A stretch of 64,000 nucleotides of DNA from Cocleimonas flava (lineage in GTDB: Bacteria > Pseudomonadota > Gammaproteobacteria > Thiotrichales > Thiotrichaceae): NCBI RefSeq assembly GCF_004339015.1, contig NZ_SMFQ01000004.1:555803-619802 (forward strand), given 5' to 3'. Below the pieces are notes generated by a model. It was not told where the DNA came from and searched no databases. It saw nothing but the letters and a program-made list of their open reading frames with translations. Both the position numbers and the translations under genes were made by a program. How positions within the stretch are numbered: the first letter of the stretch is position 1; each line of letters begins with the position of its first letter. Below are positions 45,770 through 55,002 of this stretch, piece by piece.

Positions 45770-46942
45770 ATGCTAGAACAAGCCAAACTTCGCACCGCCG
45801 AATTTCAACAACGACTCGCAAACGCAAATATTGATATCGCAGTCATCACCGATGAAAGTTCAATCGCGTATCTTGCAGGTTTTTGGGGATATCTTTCAGT
45901 AGAATTTGGACGCCCTACTTTCTTAATTGTTCGACCAGAATCAGACCCGATTGTGATTACCCCATTGATGGAAAGCGAAATGGTTTCTGCAATGACCTGG
46001 GTTGAAAACATTATGACCTGGGAAGATTCAGGACCAAATCGCTGGGAAAATATTTTAACTAAAGCACTAGCTTTAAACAGCGATCAAAGTAAACAGCAAT
46101 CGATTGCTGTCGAGGCAGCAGCATTGCCCCCCATAGTTAGAAACTGGTTTGATGAAGTTTTGCCGGATAATAAACTCATCAATGTCTCACCGTTACTGGG
46201 TGAAATGCGCATGATTAAATCTGCCGAAGAAATCGAAGTTATGAAACAGGCTGGCAGTATCGCTGGTTCGATGATGCAAGCTGCATCAGATAGCCTTGCA
46301 GAAGGACTTCCGGAATACGAAGCCGCGCTCGCGGTGATTAATGCAGGCACACGCAAAGCAGCGGGGTTTCTCACAGACAAAGGCTGGGAAGCATTTATCT
46401 CACCAATGATTCATAATTTACAAATTATGCAATCTGGCAAAGACACTTCTATGGTGCACCGACGCGCTAGTGTTAAAGCCTTGGAATTGGGTGATCCAGT
46501 GTATTTCTGCTTTTGTAATATGGCGCAATTTAAACAATACAAACTTGGCTTTGACCGTATGTTTTTTATCAAAGAAGTCTCAGATGAAGCGGCCAAAGTG
46601 CAGCAAGTTGCGATTGACGCACAACAAGCTGCGATTGCAGCGATACGCCCAGGCGTCACTGCAGAATCTATCGCAGCAGCGGCGAATGCAGTTTATGACA
46701 AACAGGGTTATGAAACCGGTTATCGAACCGGACGCTCGATTGGTATGGCCTATCTGGAAACGCCCGAACTCAAAACCGGTGATAAAACCATTTTACAAGC
46801 GGGAATGACTTTCGCTGTCGATGGCGGTATCTCTGTCGATGGTGAACTCGGTGGCCGCATAGGCGATTCGGTGGTGGTAACTTCTACAGGCTCTGAATAC
46901 TTAACTAATTTCTCCCGCGAAATTCTCATTTCAGACCGTTAA
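45770..46942 (+). CDS. M24-fold (creatinase/aminopeptidase P-like) protein with altered metal site
   Basis: 390 residues: N-terminal creatinase domain (~1-160, ITDESSIAYLAGFWGYLSVE) and C-terminal pita-bread domain (~165-390). True M24 peptidases bind two metals with D, D, H, E, E. Here the equivalent segments read FDRMFFIKE, GRSIGMAYLE (usual GHGIG), FAVDGGI (usual EPG) and GGRIGDSVVV (usual ED), so most ligands are lost. Creatinase itself needs no metal, so a non-metal amidine or amide hydrolase is likely. It ends three bases before the next gene's start, so the two probably act in one pathway. Confidence 0.78.
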   Translation: MLEQAKLRTAEFQQRLANANIDIAVITDESSIAYLAGFWGYLSVEFGRPTFLIVRPESDPIVITPLMESEMVSAMTWVENIMTWEDSGPNRWENILTKALALNSDQSKQQSIAVEAAALPPIVRNWFDEVLPDNKLINVSPLLGEMRMIKSAEEIEVMKQAGSIAGSMMQAASDSLAEGLPEYEAALAVINAGTRKAAGFLTDKGWEAFISPMIHNLQIMQSGKDTSMVHRRASVKALELGDPVYFCFCNMAQFKQYKLGFDRMFFIKEVSDEAAKVQQVAIDAQQAAIAAIRPGVTAESIAAAANAVYDKQGYETGYRTGRSIGMAYLETPELKTGDKTILQAGMTFAVDGGISVDGELGGRIGDSVVVTSTGSEYLTNFSREILISDR

Positions 46943-46945
46943 ACG

Positions 46946-47734
46946 ATGCCACTAAACGTTGCCATATTCCAAAGTGATGCCGATGAGTCGGACGTTAGGC
47001 ACCGGGTTAATAAACTAGATAAGGCATTAGCAAACCTACCTGAGTCGACTGATTTGCTAGTCTGTCCTGAACTTTTTAGTTCTGGTTATAATATGGGGGG
47101 GCAACTCAAACAGCGGGCTGAATCCAAATTAGGCGAGACCGCGAAGCACGTTGCAGAATTGGCGAAGCACTTTAACACCGCCATTGTATATGGTTACCCA
47201 GAACAGGAAGATGAGCGGATATATAATTCCGCACTGTGCATCGACAAGCACGGTGAGACTTTAATCAATCACCGTAAATTATTATTCCCCCCGGGTTTTG
47301 AGGCTGATCATTTTGACTCTGGCAAAAGCATGAGTTACTTCAATATCGGTGCATTTAAATGCTGTGTGTTGATTTGTTACGACGCCGAATTTCCAGAATC
47401 AATTCGTGCCGCTGCCTTGGCAGGCGCGCATGCGGTGATTATTCCTACAGCACTTTCGGAAAACTGGGGAGTCGTTTCCGAAAAAGTCATGCCCACCAGA
47501 GCCTTTGAAAATGGAATCTGGGTCATCTATGCCAATCATTCCGGCACTGAAAATGGCTTACGTTACTATGGGGGGAGTTGTATTGTTCAACCCGATGGGG
47601 TTGATGCTGCCAGAGCTTGTGCGGGTGAAGAAACGATTTTTGCGAAAATAAGCATCAACGCTGTAGAAGCTGCGCAGGCACGTTTACCCTACTTGTCTCA
47701 AATACAAACGCTTAAGGCATTAATTTCTGATTAG
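46946..47734 (+). CDS. Nitrilase-superfamily carbon-nitrogen hydrolase
   Basis: 262 residues. The catalytic triad is readable: Glu in CPELFSSGYN, Lys in NHRKLLFPPG, Cys in VLICYDAEFPE. Typical of aliphatic amidases and ureido hydrolases. Tightly coupled to the M24-fold gene upstream. Together they could degrade a guanidino or amide compound such as a creatine or carbamoyl derivative; the substrate is not evident. Confidence 0.88.
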   Translation: MPLNVAIFQSDADESDVRHRVNKLDKALANLPESTDLLVCPELFSSGYNMGGQLKQRAESKLGETAKHVAELAKHFNTAIVYGYPEQEDERIYNSALCIDKHGETLINHRKLLFPPGFEADHFDSGKSMSYFNIGAFKCCVLICYDAEFPESIRAAALAGAHAVIIPTALSENWGVVSEKVMPTRAFENGIWVIYANHSGTENGLRYYGGSCIVQPDGVDAARACAGEETIFAKISINAVEAAQARLPYLSQIQTLKALISD

Positions 47735-47757
47735 AATAAGTAACAAAGATATAAAGC

Positions 47758-47785
47758 CAACCCCCTACTTTGAGGCGTTTTTTTT
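47758..47785 (+). repeat. Interspersed C6 motif, copy 12
   Basis: CAACCCCCTACTTTGAGGCG then T8, one A-for-C change in the C run, 23 bases after the nitrilase-family stop. Confidence 0.8.
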
Positions 47786-47816
47786 ATTTCTTAATTACAA
47801 TTCAATTATCACTCAA

Positions 47817-48497
47817 TTATAACTCACTCCAGCGACGCACCAGATTTGCATAAACGTTGCTGACTTTAGAAGTTTCATCGCTATTTGGACTTTTCTCTAA
47901 CAGCGTTTCTCGCGCCTGACCTAATTCATACAATAACTCGCGTTGGCTATTATCCTTGATCATGCTTTGTGCCCAAGTGACAGCGACCAAACGCTCACCC
48001 TTGGTAACCTCGGTTACCTTATGCAAACTGCTGGATGGATAGACAACCGCATCGCCTGCGGATAACTTAATGCTTTGTTCACCAAACGCGGTTTTAATGA
48101 TGAGTTCTCCGCCATCATAGTCATCATTCAGGAAAACGGTTGTGGAAATATCAGATCGATAACGATTTTGCATTCCCCCAGAAGCGGCTCCCATGACGGG
48201 GTCATCCACATGAAATCCATATTCCATACCTTTCGCATAACGAGCATAAAAAGGAGTCGCTACTTTAAGCGGAAAAACACTCGCCTGATACTCAGGATGC
48301 TGAAGCAGAGATGTCATTACCATTTGATTAAGCTGATCATGCAGTGGGCTTTGCTGTGCTAGTTCCACATTATTTTTTACTTTTACCGCTTCTTTTCCTG
48401 CTGATAATTTACCATCCACAAAATCAGCCTGCTTTAGCAAGGTAGAAATGACTTTTAGTTGATTTTGCTTAAGGACATTTTTAATTATTAATAACAT
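47817..48497 (-). CDS. PKHD-type Fe(II)/2OG dioxygenase (YbiX/PiuC-like)
   Basis: 226 residues from the ATG at 48497 (MLLIIKNVLKQNQ), which is the standard start for this family; a longer reading frame upstream is not supported. Iron ligands HVDD (YGFHVDDPVMG) and the distal His in SSSLHKVTEV; the 2OG-binding Arg is in GERLVAVTW. Members are often linked to iron uptake, but no siderophore gene is visible here. Confidence 0.88.
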   Translation of the reverse strand: MLLIIKNVLKQNQLKVISTLLKQADFVDGKLSAGKEAVKVKNNVELAQQSPLHDQLNQMVMTSLLQHPEYQASVFPLKVATPFYARYAKGMEYGFHVDDPVMGAASGGMQNRYRSDISTTVFLNDDYDGGELIIKTAFGEQSIKLSAGDAVVYPSSSLHKVTEVTKGERLVAVTWAQSMIKDNSQRELLYELGQARETLLEKSPNSDETSKVSNVYANLVRRWSEL

Positions 48498-48584
48498 AAT
48501 GATCAGGTTACCATACTTTAAATAGCGTATTTTTAATCGTCGTTTTCCAGTATTCTTTACCCCCCTTTTGTAGGAAGTAGCTTC

Positions 48585-48908
48585 ATGATACTTAAAATCT
48601 TTGTTGATGAACACGAACAGGATATACACGTGCCAGATGAAATCATTACGGATGCTCGTGAGTATTTCGACATGATAGACAAAGACATGGATCAAGGCTA
48701 TCAAATGAGCCGTTCGTGGATCGAAAAACCTGACTTAATGCAACGTTGCCAAATCGTCGGCGATAGAATTCTAACTGCGCTTGAAACGGGCAATAAAGAA
48801 ACCGGAACGTTGATGGCTGGATATATTTTATCTCGTGTACCTAATGCTTATGCGCTGCATCTTAATACCGAAGGCGACATGACACTCTATGATCTGGAAA
48901 CCCGATAA
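48585..48908 (+). CDS. Small protein of unknown function (107 aa)
   Basis: Starts ATG 8 bases after an AGGAAG site. Acidic, helical, no signal peptide: VPDEIITDAREYFDMIDKDMDQGYQMSRSW, then IVGDRILTALETGNKETGTLMAGYIL. I do not recognise a family. Single gene, divergent from the dioxygenase. Confidence 0.7.
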   Translation: MILKIFVDEHEQDIHVPDEIITDAREYFDMIDKDMDQGYQMSRSWIEKPDLMQRCQIVGDRILTALETGNKETGTLMAGYILSRVPNAYALHLNTEGDMTLYDLETR

Positions 48909-48952
48909 GACTTTCATTCGCTGTTTAGTTATTCCAAGATTAATCAATAAGT

Positions 48953-48979
48953 CACCCCCCTACTTTGAGGCACTTTTTT
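48953..48979 (+). repeat. Interspersed C6 motif, copy 13
   Basis: CACCCCCCTACTTTGAGGCAC then T6, 44 bases after the 107-aa gene. Confidence 0.88.
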
Positions 48980-49195
48980 AGGATATTGCTTTGAAGATTG
49001 AGTCAAAGTCGTTGAATACATACTTTCAAAATAAGCAATCAACGTAGCAATCAAAGTAATAAAAAATGTAAACTTATGTCCCCAATCTGAGACTTATGTC
49101 TCCATGTGTCTATTTGTAAAAATCCGGCACTCATTCTAATCCCCACCCAAGTCATTGAAACCCTTGTATATAGGGCTTTGTCCAATTATTTCTAT

Positions 49196-49211
49196 TGGCA
49201 CAATAGTTGCT
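49196..49211 (+). promoter_or_regulatory. Sigma-54 (-24/-12) promoter
   Basis: TGGCACAATAGTTGCT: GG and GC exactly ten bases apart and every core consensus base matches. It lies 67 bases before the histidine kinase start. The operon encodes its own sigma-54 activator. Confidence 0.7.
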
Positions 49212-49277
49212 TAATTGATAAGTAACTAAGCGAGTCAATAATTAACAAACAAAATAAAAAGTAGATCACATTATTCA

Positions 49278-51197
49278 ATGAATGCAGCGAGTCCTAATTT
49301 TTTCAATCCGAATATCTCTTCCAAAATCGGCAGAGCATTTCTATTGCGGGTATTGCTGTTTAGTTCATTGGTCACGCTATTACTCTCCGGCATTCAACTG
49401 TATATCGAGTATAAAAAGGATTTGAATCAAATCAATGAAGTCCGGGAGCAGATCAATAAGAGTTATTTAAAGAGTATTGAAAACGCGGTTTGGGGTATTA
49501 ACAAACGCCAAATCGAGGCGTTACTGGAAGGAATTACGGCATTACCTACCGTTACCCAAGCCAGCATCAAAGCAGATAGCCAAGTCAATACACTGTTTAA
49601 ACACTCAAAAATAGACTTTAAGCATCACAGTAAAAATATCAGCACATTTACTCAAAAAATATTATCCCCGACGAGAAATAGACGCCATGTCATCGGTGTT
49701 TTGGAAGTCGCCCAGAACAGTCAATATGTCTATAACAACCTTAAAAACCGACTATTAATTGTTCTCTCCGCTAATTTTGTTAAGACCTTTCTGGTTGCCT
49801 TATTCATTCTGTATATTTTCCAGAAACTCGTTGCGAGACACTTAAGTACGATTAGTGAGTTCTTACAAAATCCCAGCGCTTTTAAAGATAAAAAACAATT
49901 AGTACTCAATCGACCTTCTAGTAATAACACCATTAATGACGAACTGGATGTTTTCACACAATCATTCAATAAACTTTGTGGAGAATTACACTCGTCCATG
50001 AATGAAGTTGAAACCAGTGAAAGACGCTATCGAGCATTGGTCGAAGGTTCTCTGCAAGGGATTATCATTGTCGATAAAAACTGGAAATTCATCTACGGCA
50101 ATAAACAAGCGTTCAATATTCTGGAATATACAAATGACAATAACATCATTGGTGATTTACTTATTCATTTCCCAAATGAAATCATCCCCAAAGACATACA
50201 TAACACCTTAAAAACAATCAGCTTCGAACCCGTTGTTTATAACGAAATAAAGTTAATCACAAAGAAGAATACCGCCAAATATGTAAAGGCGATGTTTATG
50301 CTTATCACTCAAGAAGAAGATGATGATGAAGTCATCCAGATTGTGTTTAACGATATTACCAATGAGTTGGAGTTAAAGAAGAAGCAACAAGACTACGAGT
50401 TACAACTCATCCAGAAAAACAAAATGGCTTCTATTGGAACAATGTTGTCCGGCGTAACGCATGAAATTAATAACCCTAATCACATCATTAAACAGAACTC
50501 TATCGTTTTAAAGGAAACCTTTAATGCAATGCAACCCGAGCTTAATGCCTATGCAGAAAAGCATCCGGATATTACTTTTAACAATATAAGCCTTAACGAA
50601 TTAATCAAAATCATCCCTGAGCTTATTAATGATATACATTATGGCAGTGACCAGATAACCAACATCATTAATGATCTAAAGTCTTTTGTTCGACAGGACA
50701 AAGATCAGGACATCAGCGTGTGTTCTTTGAACGATCTGATTGAAGAAGTCAGATACACCTTGAGAACGCAAATTAATACACGCTGTAATAATTTTGAATT
50801 GGATTTACAAGCTTCCCCTTCTGATATCTGGTGCTATAAAAGACGTATTTCACAAGTGCTTATTAACCTGATTATCAACGCACTTGAAGCAATCGATAAT
50901 CCATCAGAAAAAATTAGTATCCACACATCAAACGATAAAGAAAACTTCGTTACGGTAAGAGTGAGAGATTACGGTGATGGCATCCCGTTAGAAAATCTTC
51001 ATAAGATTTTTGATGCTTTCTTCTCAACCAAACTGGATACCGGCGGTACAGGCTTAGGTTTAGCCATTTCCCAGAGTATTGCGGCACAACACCATACCGA
51101 AATCAGAATCAATCAAGCATTCACACAAGGCACAGAATTTACCATTGATTTTCCAATCGATGTGAAGCCGATGGATGTTCAACTAGGGATTAATTAA
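49278..51197 (+). CDS. Membrane-bound PAS sensor histidine kinase
   Basis: 639 residues. Membrane helices at ~22-45 (LRVLLFSSLVTLLLSGIQLY) and ~155-180 flank a periplasmic sensor. A PAS domain (~245-370, YRALVEGSLQGIIIVDKNWK) precedes the kinase core: His395 in GVTHEINNPNHII, then LINLIINALEAIDN, DYGDGIP and GTGLGLAIS. The HEINNPN H-box resembles NtrB/DctB-type kinases. First gene of a unit with a receiver protein and an NtrC-type regulator. Signal unknown. Confidence 0.9.
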   Translation: MNAASPNFFNPNISSKIGRAFLLRVLLFSSLVTLLLSGIQLYIEYKKDLNQINEVREQINKSYLKSIENAVWGINKRQIEALLEGITALPTVTQASIKADSQVNTLFKHSKIDFKHHSKNISTFTQKILSPTRNRRHVIGVLEVAQNSQYVYNNLKNRLLIVLSANFVKTFLVALFILYIFQKLVARHLSTISEFLQNPSAFKDKKQLVLNRPSSNNTINDELDVFTQSFNKLCGELHSSMNEVETSERRYRALVEGSLQGIIIVDKNWKFIYGNKQAFNILEYTNDNNIIGDLLIHFPNEIIPKDIHNTLKTISFEPVVYNEIKLITKKNTAKYVKAMFMLITQEEDDDEVIQIVFNDITNELELKKKQQDYELQLIQKNKMASIGTMLSGVTHEINNPNHIIKQNSIVLKETFNAMQPELNAYAEKHPDITFNNISLNELIKIIPELINDIHYGSDQITNIINDLKSFVRQDKDQDISVCSLNDLIEEVRYTLRTQINTRCNNFELDLQASPSDIWCYKRRISQVLINLIINALEAIDNPSEKISIHTSNDKENFVTVRVRDYGDGIPLENLHKIFDAFFSTKLDTGGTGLGLAISQSIAAQHHTEIRINQAFTQGTEFTIDFPIDVKPMDVQLGIN

Positions 51198-51342
51198 ACA
51201 GATAGCCATAAACCAGACTGTCATAAACCAGTTTGTTATTTACTAGTGCGTTATTAAAAAAGGCATAAAAACGAAAACACTATAAAGAAAACCAACAGAA
51301 ACAGAACAATAAAAAAACTAAAATATTAGCGAGCATGTGAAC

Positions 51343-51735
51343 ATGAAAATATTAATAGTAGACGATCAGGAAATGATCACCCGGAGTACATCCACATATT
51401 TAAAAACTAAAGGTTTTAAAGATGTATCCACCTTAACCGATAGCCGCGAAGTACTCGAAGCAGTATCAGCCACCAAATTTAATGTGGTATTGCTCGACCT
51501 CAATATTCCGCATTTATCGGGTAAAGATCTAATTGCCCCTCTTTTGGTAATCGACCCTGACCTAAACATCATCATCATTTCTGCCATGGATCACCGGGAT
51601 ACCATTAAGGAATGCAAAGCGTTAGGCGCACTCGACTACTTCATTAAGCCTTTAGACAACATCAGGCTTTTAGAGATATTACACAAAGTTGACCAGACAG
51701 AAGTAACGACTAAAACGAGCTCCGATCAAGCTTAA
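51343..51735 (+). CDS. Single-domain response regulator
   Basis: About 130 residues. ATG at 51343 gives MKILIVDDQEM, the normal start; a GTG two codons upstream is possible. Full receiver: DD pair, acceptor Asp in VVLLDLNIPHLSGKD, Lys in DYFIKPLD. No output domain. It sits between the kinase and the NtrC-type regulator, so it may be a phosphate sink or relay. Confidence 0.88.
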   Translation: MKILIVDDQEMITRSTSTYLKTKGFKDVSTLTDSREVLEAVSATKFNVVLLDLNIPHLSGKDLIAPLLVIDPDLNIIIISAMDHRDTIKECKALGALDYFIKPLDNIRLLEILHKVDQTEVTTKTSSDQA

Positions 51736-51782
51736 GAAAACCTCAGTAGAAATGGTTTAGACATATTTTAAGGAAACACAGA

Positions 51783-53189
51783 GTGAATAAAGATATATCA
51801 ATTATGATGGTAGACGATGACGAGAAGACCTTGCTCGGCTTATCGATCATATTAAAAACTAAGGGTTATACCAAACAGCAAATACTCACCGATGCTGAAA
51901 AAGTGATACCGGAAATAATCACTAATAAGCCTGATATTATTCTACTTGATTTGCATATGCCCAACGTCTGTGGACTCGATTTATTATCAAAAATAAAAAA
52001 AGATTTTCCGGAAAAAATAGTCATCATGATTACAGGTGATGATACTGTCGACGTTGCTATCAAATGTACCAGACTCGGTGCCTCCGACTATTTTGTTAAG
52101 CCAATTGATCATGAGCGCTTATTTCACGTCATTGAAAATTCAATCGAAGAGAAAAATCACAAACAGGAACTGTTAGAAATCCAGCAACACCTTCTTGATA
52201 ATACAGTCACTCAATCCGCACACTTTTCCAATATTCTGACTGAAAATACAGGAATGAAGAAGCTGTTTAAATACATCGAGGCGATTGCACAATCTAATAG
52301 ACCTGTCTTAATTTTGGGAGAAACCGGCACAGGTAAAGAGCTTTTTGCACATGCAGTTCACAATGTTTCGAATAGCACGGGTAACATCGTTACCGTAAAC
52401 GCTGCCGGACTTGATGACACCGCGTTTTCTGATAGCCTCTTCGGGCACAAAAAAGGCGCTTTTACAGGGGCGCTTCAGAATCGAGAAGGTCTGATTAAAA
52501 AAGCTAAAAACGGTTCCATCTTCCTTGATGAAATAGGTGATTTAAAACCACAATCACAAATCAAATTATTACGTTTGATTCAGGAAAATACCTATTACCC
52601 GTTAGGCTCTGATATATCAGAAACAAATACGGCTCGGATTATCACCGCTACGCATCAAAACCTGGAAGCCCTCATTTCTGAAGGAAGTTTTCGTAATGAT
52701 TTATATTTCCGACTGCAAATACACACCATCAAAATTCCGCCTCTGAGAGAAAGACGGGATGACATTCCGGTATTAACAAAATTCTTCCTGAAACGCGCTT
52801 GTGAAGAACTTGGCAAAGAATCACCTGCGATTCCCAATGAATTATATGATCTTTTTAATAATCATTTGTTTTTAGGCAATGTACGTGAATTGGAAATGTT
52901 GCTTTATGACGCAGCTATCCATACCACGGGTGATACCTTAAGCCTTGATCACATCAAAAGACATTTAGCATTAACTTCCTCTGGTGATAGCGCAAAAGCC
53001 AAAGAAGTATGGGGGGATTTTGTAAGTATGTATGAGTTACCGACAATAAAGAATTCAACCAACAATCTTATTGATGAAGCGTTAAAACGCTGCGATAACA
53101 ATCAGAAGAAAGCATCCAGCATTTTAGGTATCACACGTCAGGCTTTGAATAAACGTTTGTCTCGAAGGGATGAGCCTTCTACGTCTTAA
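51783..53189 (+). CDS. NtrC-family sigma-54-dependent response regulator
   Basis: 468 residues, GTG start preceded by AAGGA. Receiver domain ~1-120 (MMVDDDEKT, LLDLHMPNVCG), AAA+ domain with Walker A GETGTGKE (~179-186) and the sigma-54 loop GAFTGA (~224), Walker B IFLDEIGDL, and a Fis-type DNA-binding helix-turn-helix at the end (NNQKKASSILGITRQALNKRL). It should activate sigma-54 promoters such as the one before the kinase gene. Confidence 0.94.
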   Translation: MNKDISIMMVDDDEKTLLGLSIILKTKGYTKQQILTDAEKVIPEIITNKPDIILLDLHMPNVCGLDLLSKIKKDFPEKIVIMITGDDTVDVAIKCTRLGASDYFVKPIDHERLFHVIENSIEEKNHKQELLEIQQHLLDNTVTQSAHFSNILTENTGMKKLFKYIEAIAQSNRPVLILGETGTGKELFAHAVHNVSNSTGNIVTVNAAGLDDTAFSDSLFGHKKGAFTGALQNREGLIKKAKNGSIFLDEIGDLKPQSQIKLLRLIQENTYYPLGSDISETNTARIITATHQNLEALISEGSFRNDLYFRLQIHTIKIPPLRERRDDIPVLTKFFLKRACEELGKESPAIPNELYDLFNNHLFLGNVRELEMLLYDAAIHTTGDTLSLDHIKRHLALTSSGDSAKAKEVWGDFVSMYELPTIKNSTNNLIDEALKRCDNNQKKASSILGITRQALNKRLSRRDEPSTS

Positions 53190-53190
53190 A

Positions 53191-53226
53191 CTGTTAGAAC
53201 TGTTAGAACTGTTAGAACTGTTAGAA
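53191..53226. repeat. 9-bp tandem repeat (CTGTTAGAA x4)
   Basis: Four perfect units directly after the NtrC-type regulator's stop codon. Slippage here would not change the protein. Confidence 0.75.
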
Positions 53227-53270
53227 CAGTCTTTAAGTAAGCTTTGTAGCCTAGTTTTAGCCAGCTTCAT

Positions 53271-53852
53271 TTATCTAAAGGTTATCCAGGTAGTTGCTAT
53301 ATATTTAACGCCTTGCTCAACCACCGCTGCACGATGTTCATGTGTCCAGAATGGTGGAAATAAAACCAGTTTTCCTTTCTCTGGGGTGATTGATACGTGT
53401 TGATGCATAAAATCAGTCTGCCCACCCTGCTCCACATCATTTAAATACCACAAGGCAACCAATTGGCGCGATGCCAGTGCCAGATTATCCGCATCCACAT
53501 GCCAGTGATAGTACTCGCCCGGTTGATAACGTTGTAAGTTATAGCCCATATCTTTATATCGACTCATATCGGCAAAATAGGGATAGCTCTCTTTAAAGCT
53601 TTTTAATGCCATCGCCAGTGATCTAAACAGATTATTATCGACGTCTTTCCAGTGCTCTTTGCCACTGGCAACTAAATCTGTGGTTTTCTTTAACTGGGTA
53701 TTGTCTGTCATCGCCGACCCTACACGTCCGGCATATTGGTCGGATTGGTTTTCTTCAAAACGGGCAACCATGTCATCGCATAGGAAATCAGGTAAAGCAT
53801 CCTTGATTTCAAAAATAAAACTTCCTGATTTTACTTCTACTATTTTACTCAT
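53271..53852 (-). CDS. Prolyl-4-hydroxylase-like 2OG-Fe(II) oxygenase
   Basis: 193 residues. Iron ligands HVD in YYHWHVDADNLA and a distal His in FWTHEHRAAVVEQG; the 2OG-binding basic residue is Lys in GVKYIATTWI. The core QLVALWYLNDVEQGGQTDF is typical of P4H-like enzymes. Its start overlaps the upstream gene's stop by four bases, so translation is coupled. Substrate unknown. Confidence 0.87.
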   Translation of the reverse strand: MSKIVEVKSGSFIFEIKDALPDFLCDDMVARFEENQSDQYAGRVGSAMTDNTQLKKTTDLVASGKEHWKDVDNNLFRSLAMALKSFKESYPYFADMSRYKDMGYNLQRYQPGEYYHWHVDADNLALASRQLVALWYLNDVEQGGQTDFMHQHVSITPEKGKLVLFPPFWTHEHRAAVVEQGVKYIATTWITFR

Positions 53853-54916
53853 ACTAATTTATTGTCATTCACTAATGCTTCGATTGCGGCTGCATCTTTC
53901 CCGGCTTGATACTGTTCAATTAATTTTCTGGAAAGACCTAACCAATGATTTTGCGAATATTCAAGCACCCGCTGAATTTGATCTAGCTGTCCCGTTTTAT
54001 TCCAATGCTGATACGCATCCACCAGCTTTGGCGCTAGGTGCTTTCGCATGGCTGTCAAATTACCAAAATAAAAATGTATGGATGCGCTATTTTGTTCAAT
54101 ACAGCTATCATCTAACAATTTAATTAAGGTAGTTATAGAATCTGCCAGATGATCCCGTATTGCTCGTAACATGATTTCAGCATGTGTACGGGCGTAGTTA
54201 TTGAGCATCTCATTCCAGATTTCATCGCCTGCTATTTGAGCCAATAGCTCACCGGCTTTAACTTCACCTATTTCATGTTGAATTACGTGTTCGATTTCAA
54301 ACTCTGTCATCTGGTTGATTGCAACTTCCGGGTCTGATTCGAAATCATAAAAACTCATTGCTCTGGTCAAGGGATTATCTAAACCAGACACCCTCGCATC
54401 ATCCAGAATTTCCCAAATAACACGCCTTAATGATTCGCGCCGAATAAAGATATGTTTACCTTGAGCCATTGCCGGTGGAGCGGCCATATCCCGTGCATAT
54501 TCTTTGTCAGAAATGCTAATTGTGTAGTCATCGTGCCGAATGGACTTTTCAAGTTCTGCAATAAAAAAGTGTGGTCTGCTGCGAATACCCAGACCCGCGT
54601 TATATACAAGGTTCTGTTTACCTAATACAGCGTTGATCGCTTTATTATCGAATGCTTTAAAGTGCTGCTGTTCGATATTCAGAGGTTTATATTCCTGTTC
54701 TTCCAGCTCATCCCAGACACCTTCCCGATGCGTTAACCAATCTCCAACATCATCGGTTGTTAGCATCGTCTTAAAATTAATCCCCTGCTCCCAGCGATAC
54801 ATTTCCCGCATTTTCAGCAAATATACGCACAAGGTGTAATCACCCGCATGTCTGGCATCCGCTATATGGCAGTTGTGTTGCACTGTTTTTACGAGTTCTT
54901 CTAACTGGCTATTCAT
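53849..54916 (-). CDS. Conserved protein of unknown function (Sfum_1244-like)
   Basis: About 355 residues, from the ATG at 54916 (MNSQLEELVK); an ATG five codons earlier is possible. Sequence blocks NCHIADARHAGDYTLCVYLLKMREMYRWEQ and IEHVIQHEIGEVKAGELL look conserved. From memory they resemble the Sfum_1244 family, which I could not check. The His/Glu pattern HVIQHEIGE might bind a metal. No signal peptide. Coupled with the P4H-like oxygenase, so possibly its substrate or partner. Confidence 0.7.
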   Translation of the reverse strand: MNSQLEELVKTVQHNCHIADARHAGDYTLCVYLLKMREMYRWEQGINFKTMLTTDDVGDWLTHREGVWDELEEQEYKPLNIEQQHFKAFDNKAINAVLGKQNLVYNAGLGIRSRPHFFIAELEKSIRHDDYTISISDKEYARDMAAPPAMAQGKHIFIRRESLRRVIWEILDDARVSGLDNPLTRAMSFYDFESDPEVAINQMTEFEIEHVIQHEIGEVKAGELLAQIAGDEIWNEMLNNYARTHAEIMLRAIRDHLADSITTLIKLLDDSCIEQNSASIHFYFGNLTAMRKHLAPKLVDAYQHWNKTGQLDQIQRVLEYSQNHWLGLSRKLIEQYQAGKDAAAIEALVNDNKLV

Positions 54917-55002
54917 AAAGGCATAATACAAGGTTTTAAAGAGGTATTCGCTTTTCCTAAAGAGATACCTATAATTCTAATAACTATCGTTTGGAAATCA
55001 TT

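Larger units (their letters stand above)
48909..49277. other. Intergenic region before the two-component operon
   Basis: About 370 bases. Holds C6 motif copy 13 and a well-matched sigma-54 promoter (49196-49211). Confidence 0.65.

Noticed and set aside
47093..47100. G7 run in the nitrilase-family gene as a motif copy or phase-variable tract
   Set aside because: It encodes conserved-looking Gly codons, has no AAGTA context, and no frameshift is seen.
48557..48580. Another C6 motif copy before the 107-aa gene (TACCCCCCTTTTGTAGG)
   Set aside because: It shares only the C6 run; CTACTT and the following spacing do not match. It more likely just precedes the ribosome site.
48498..48704. N-terminal extension of the PKHD dioxygenase
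   Set aside because: The family starts at the MLLIIKNVLK position; the upstream codons overlap the divergent gene and lack protein-like composition.
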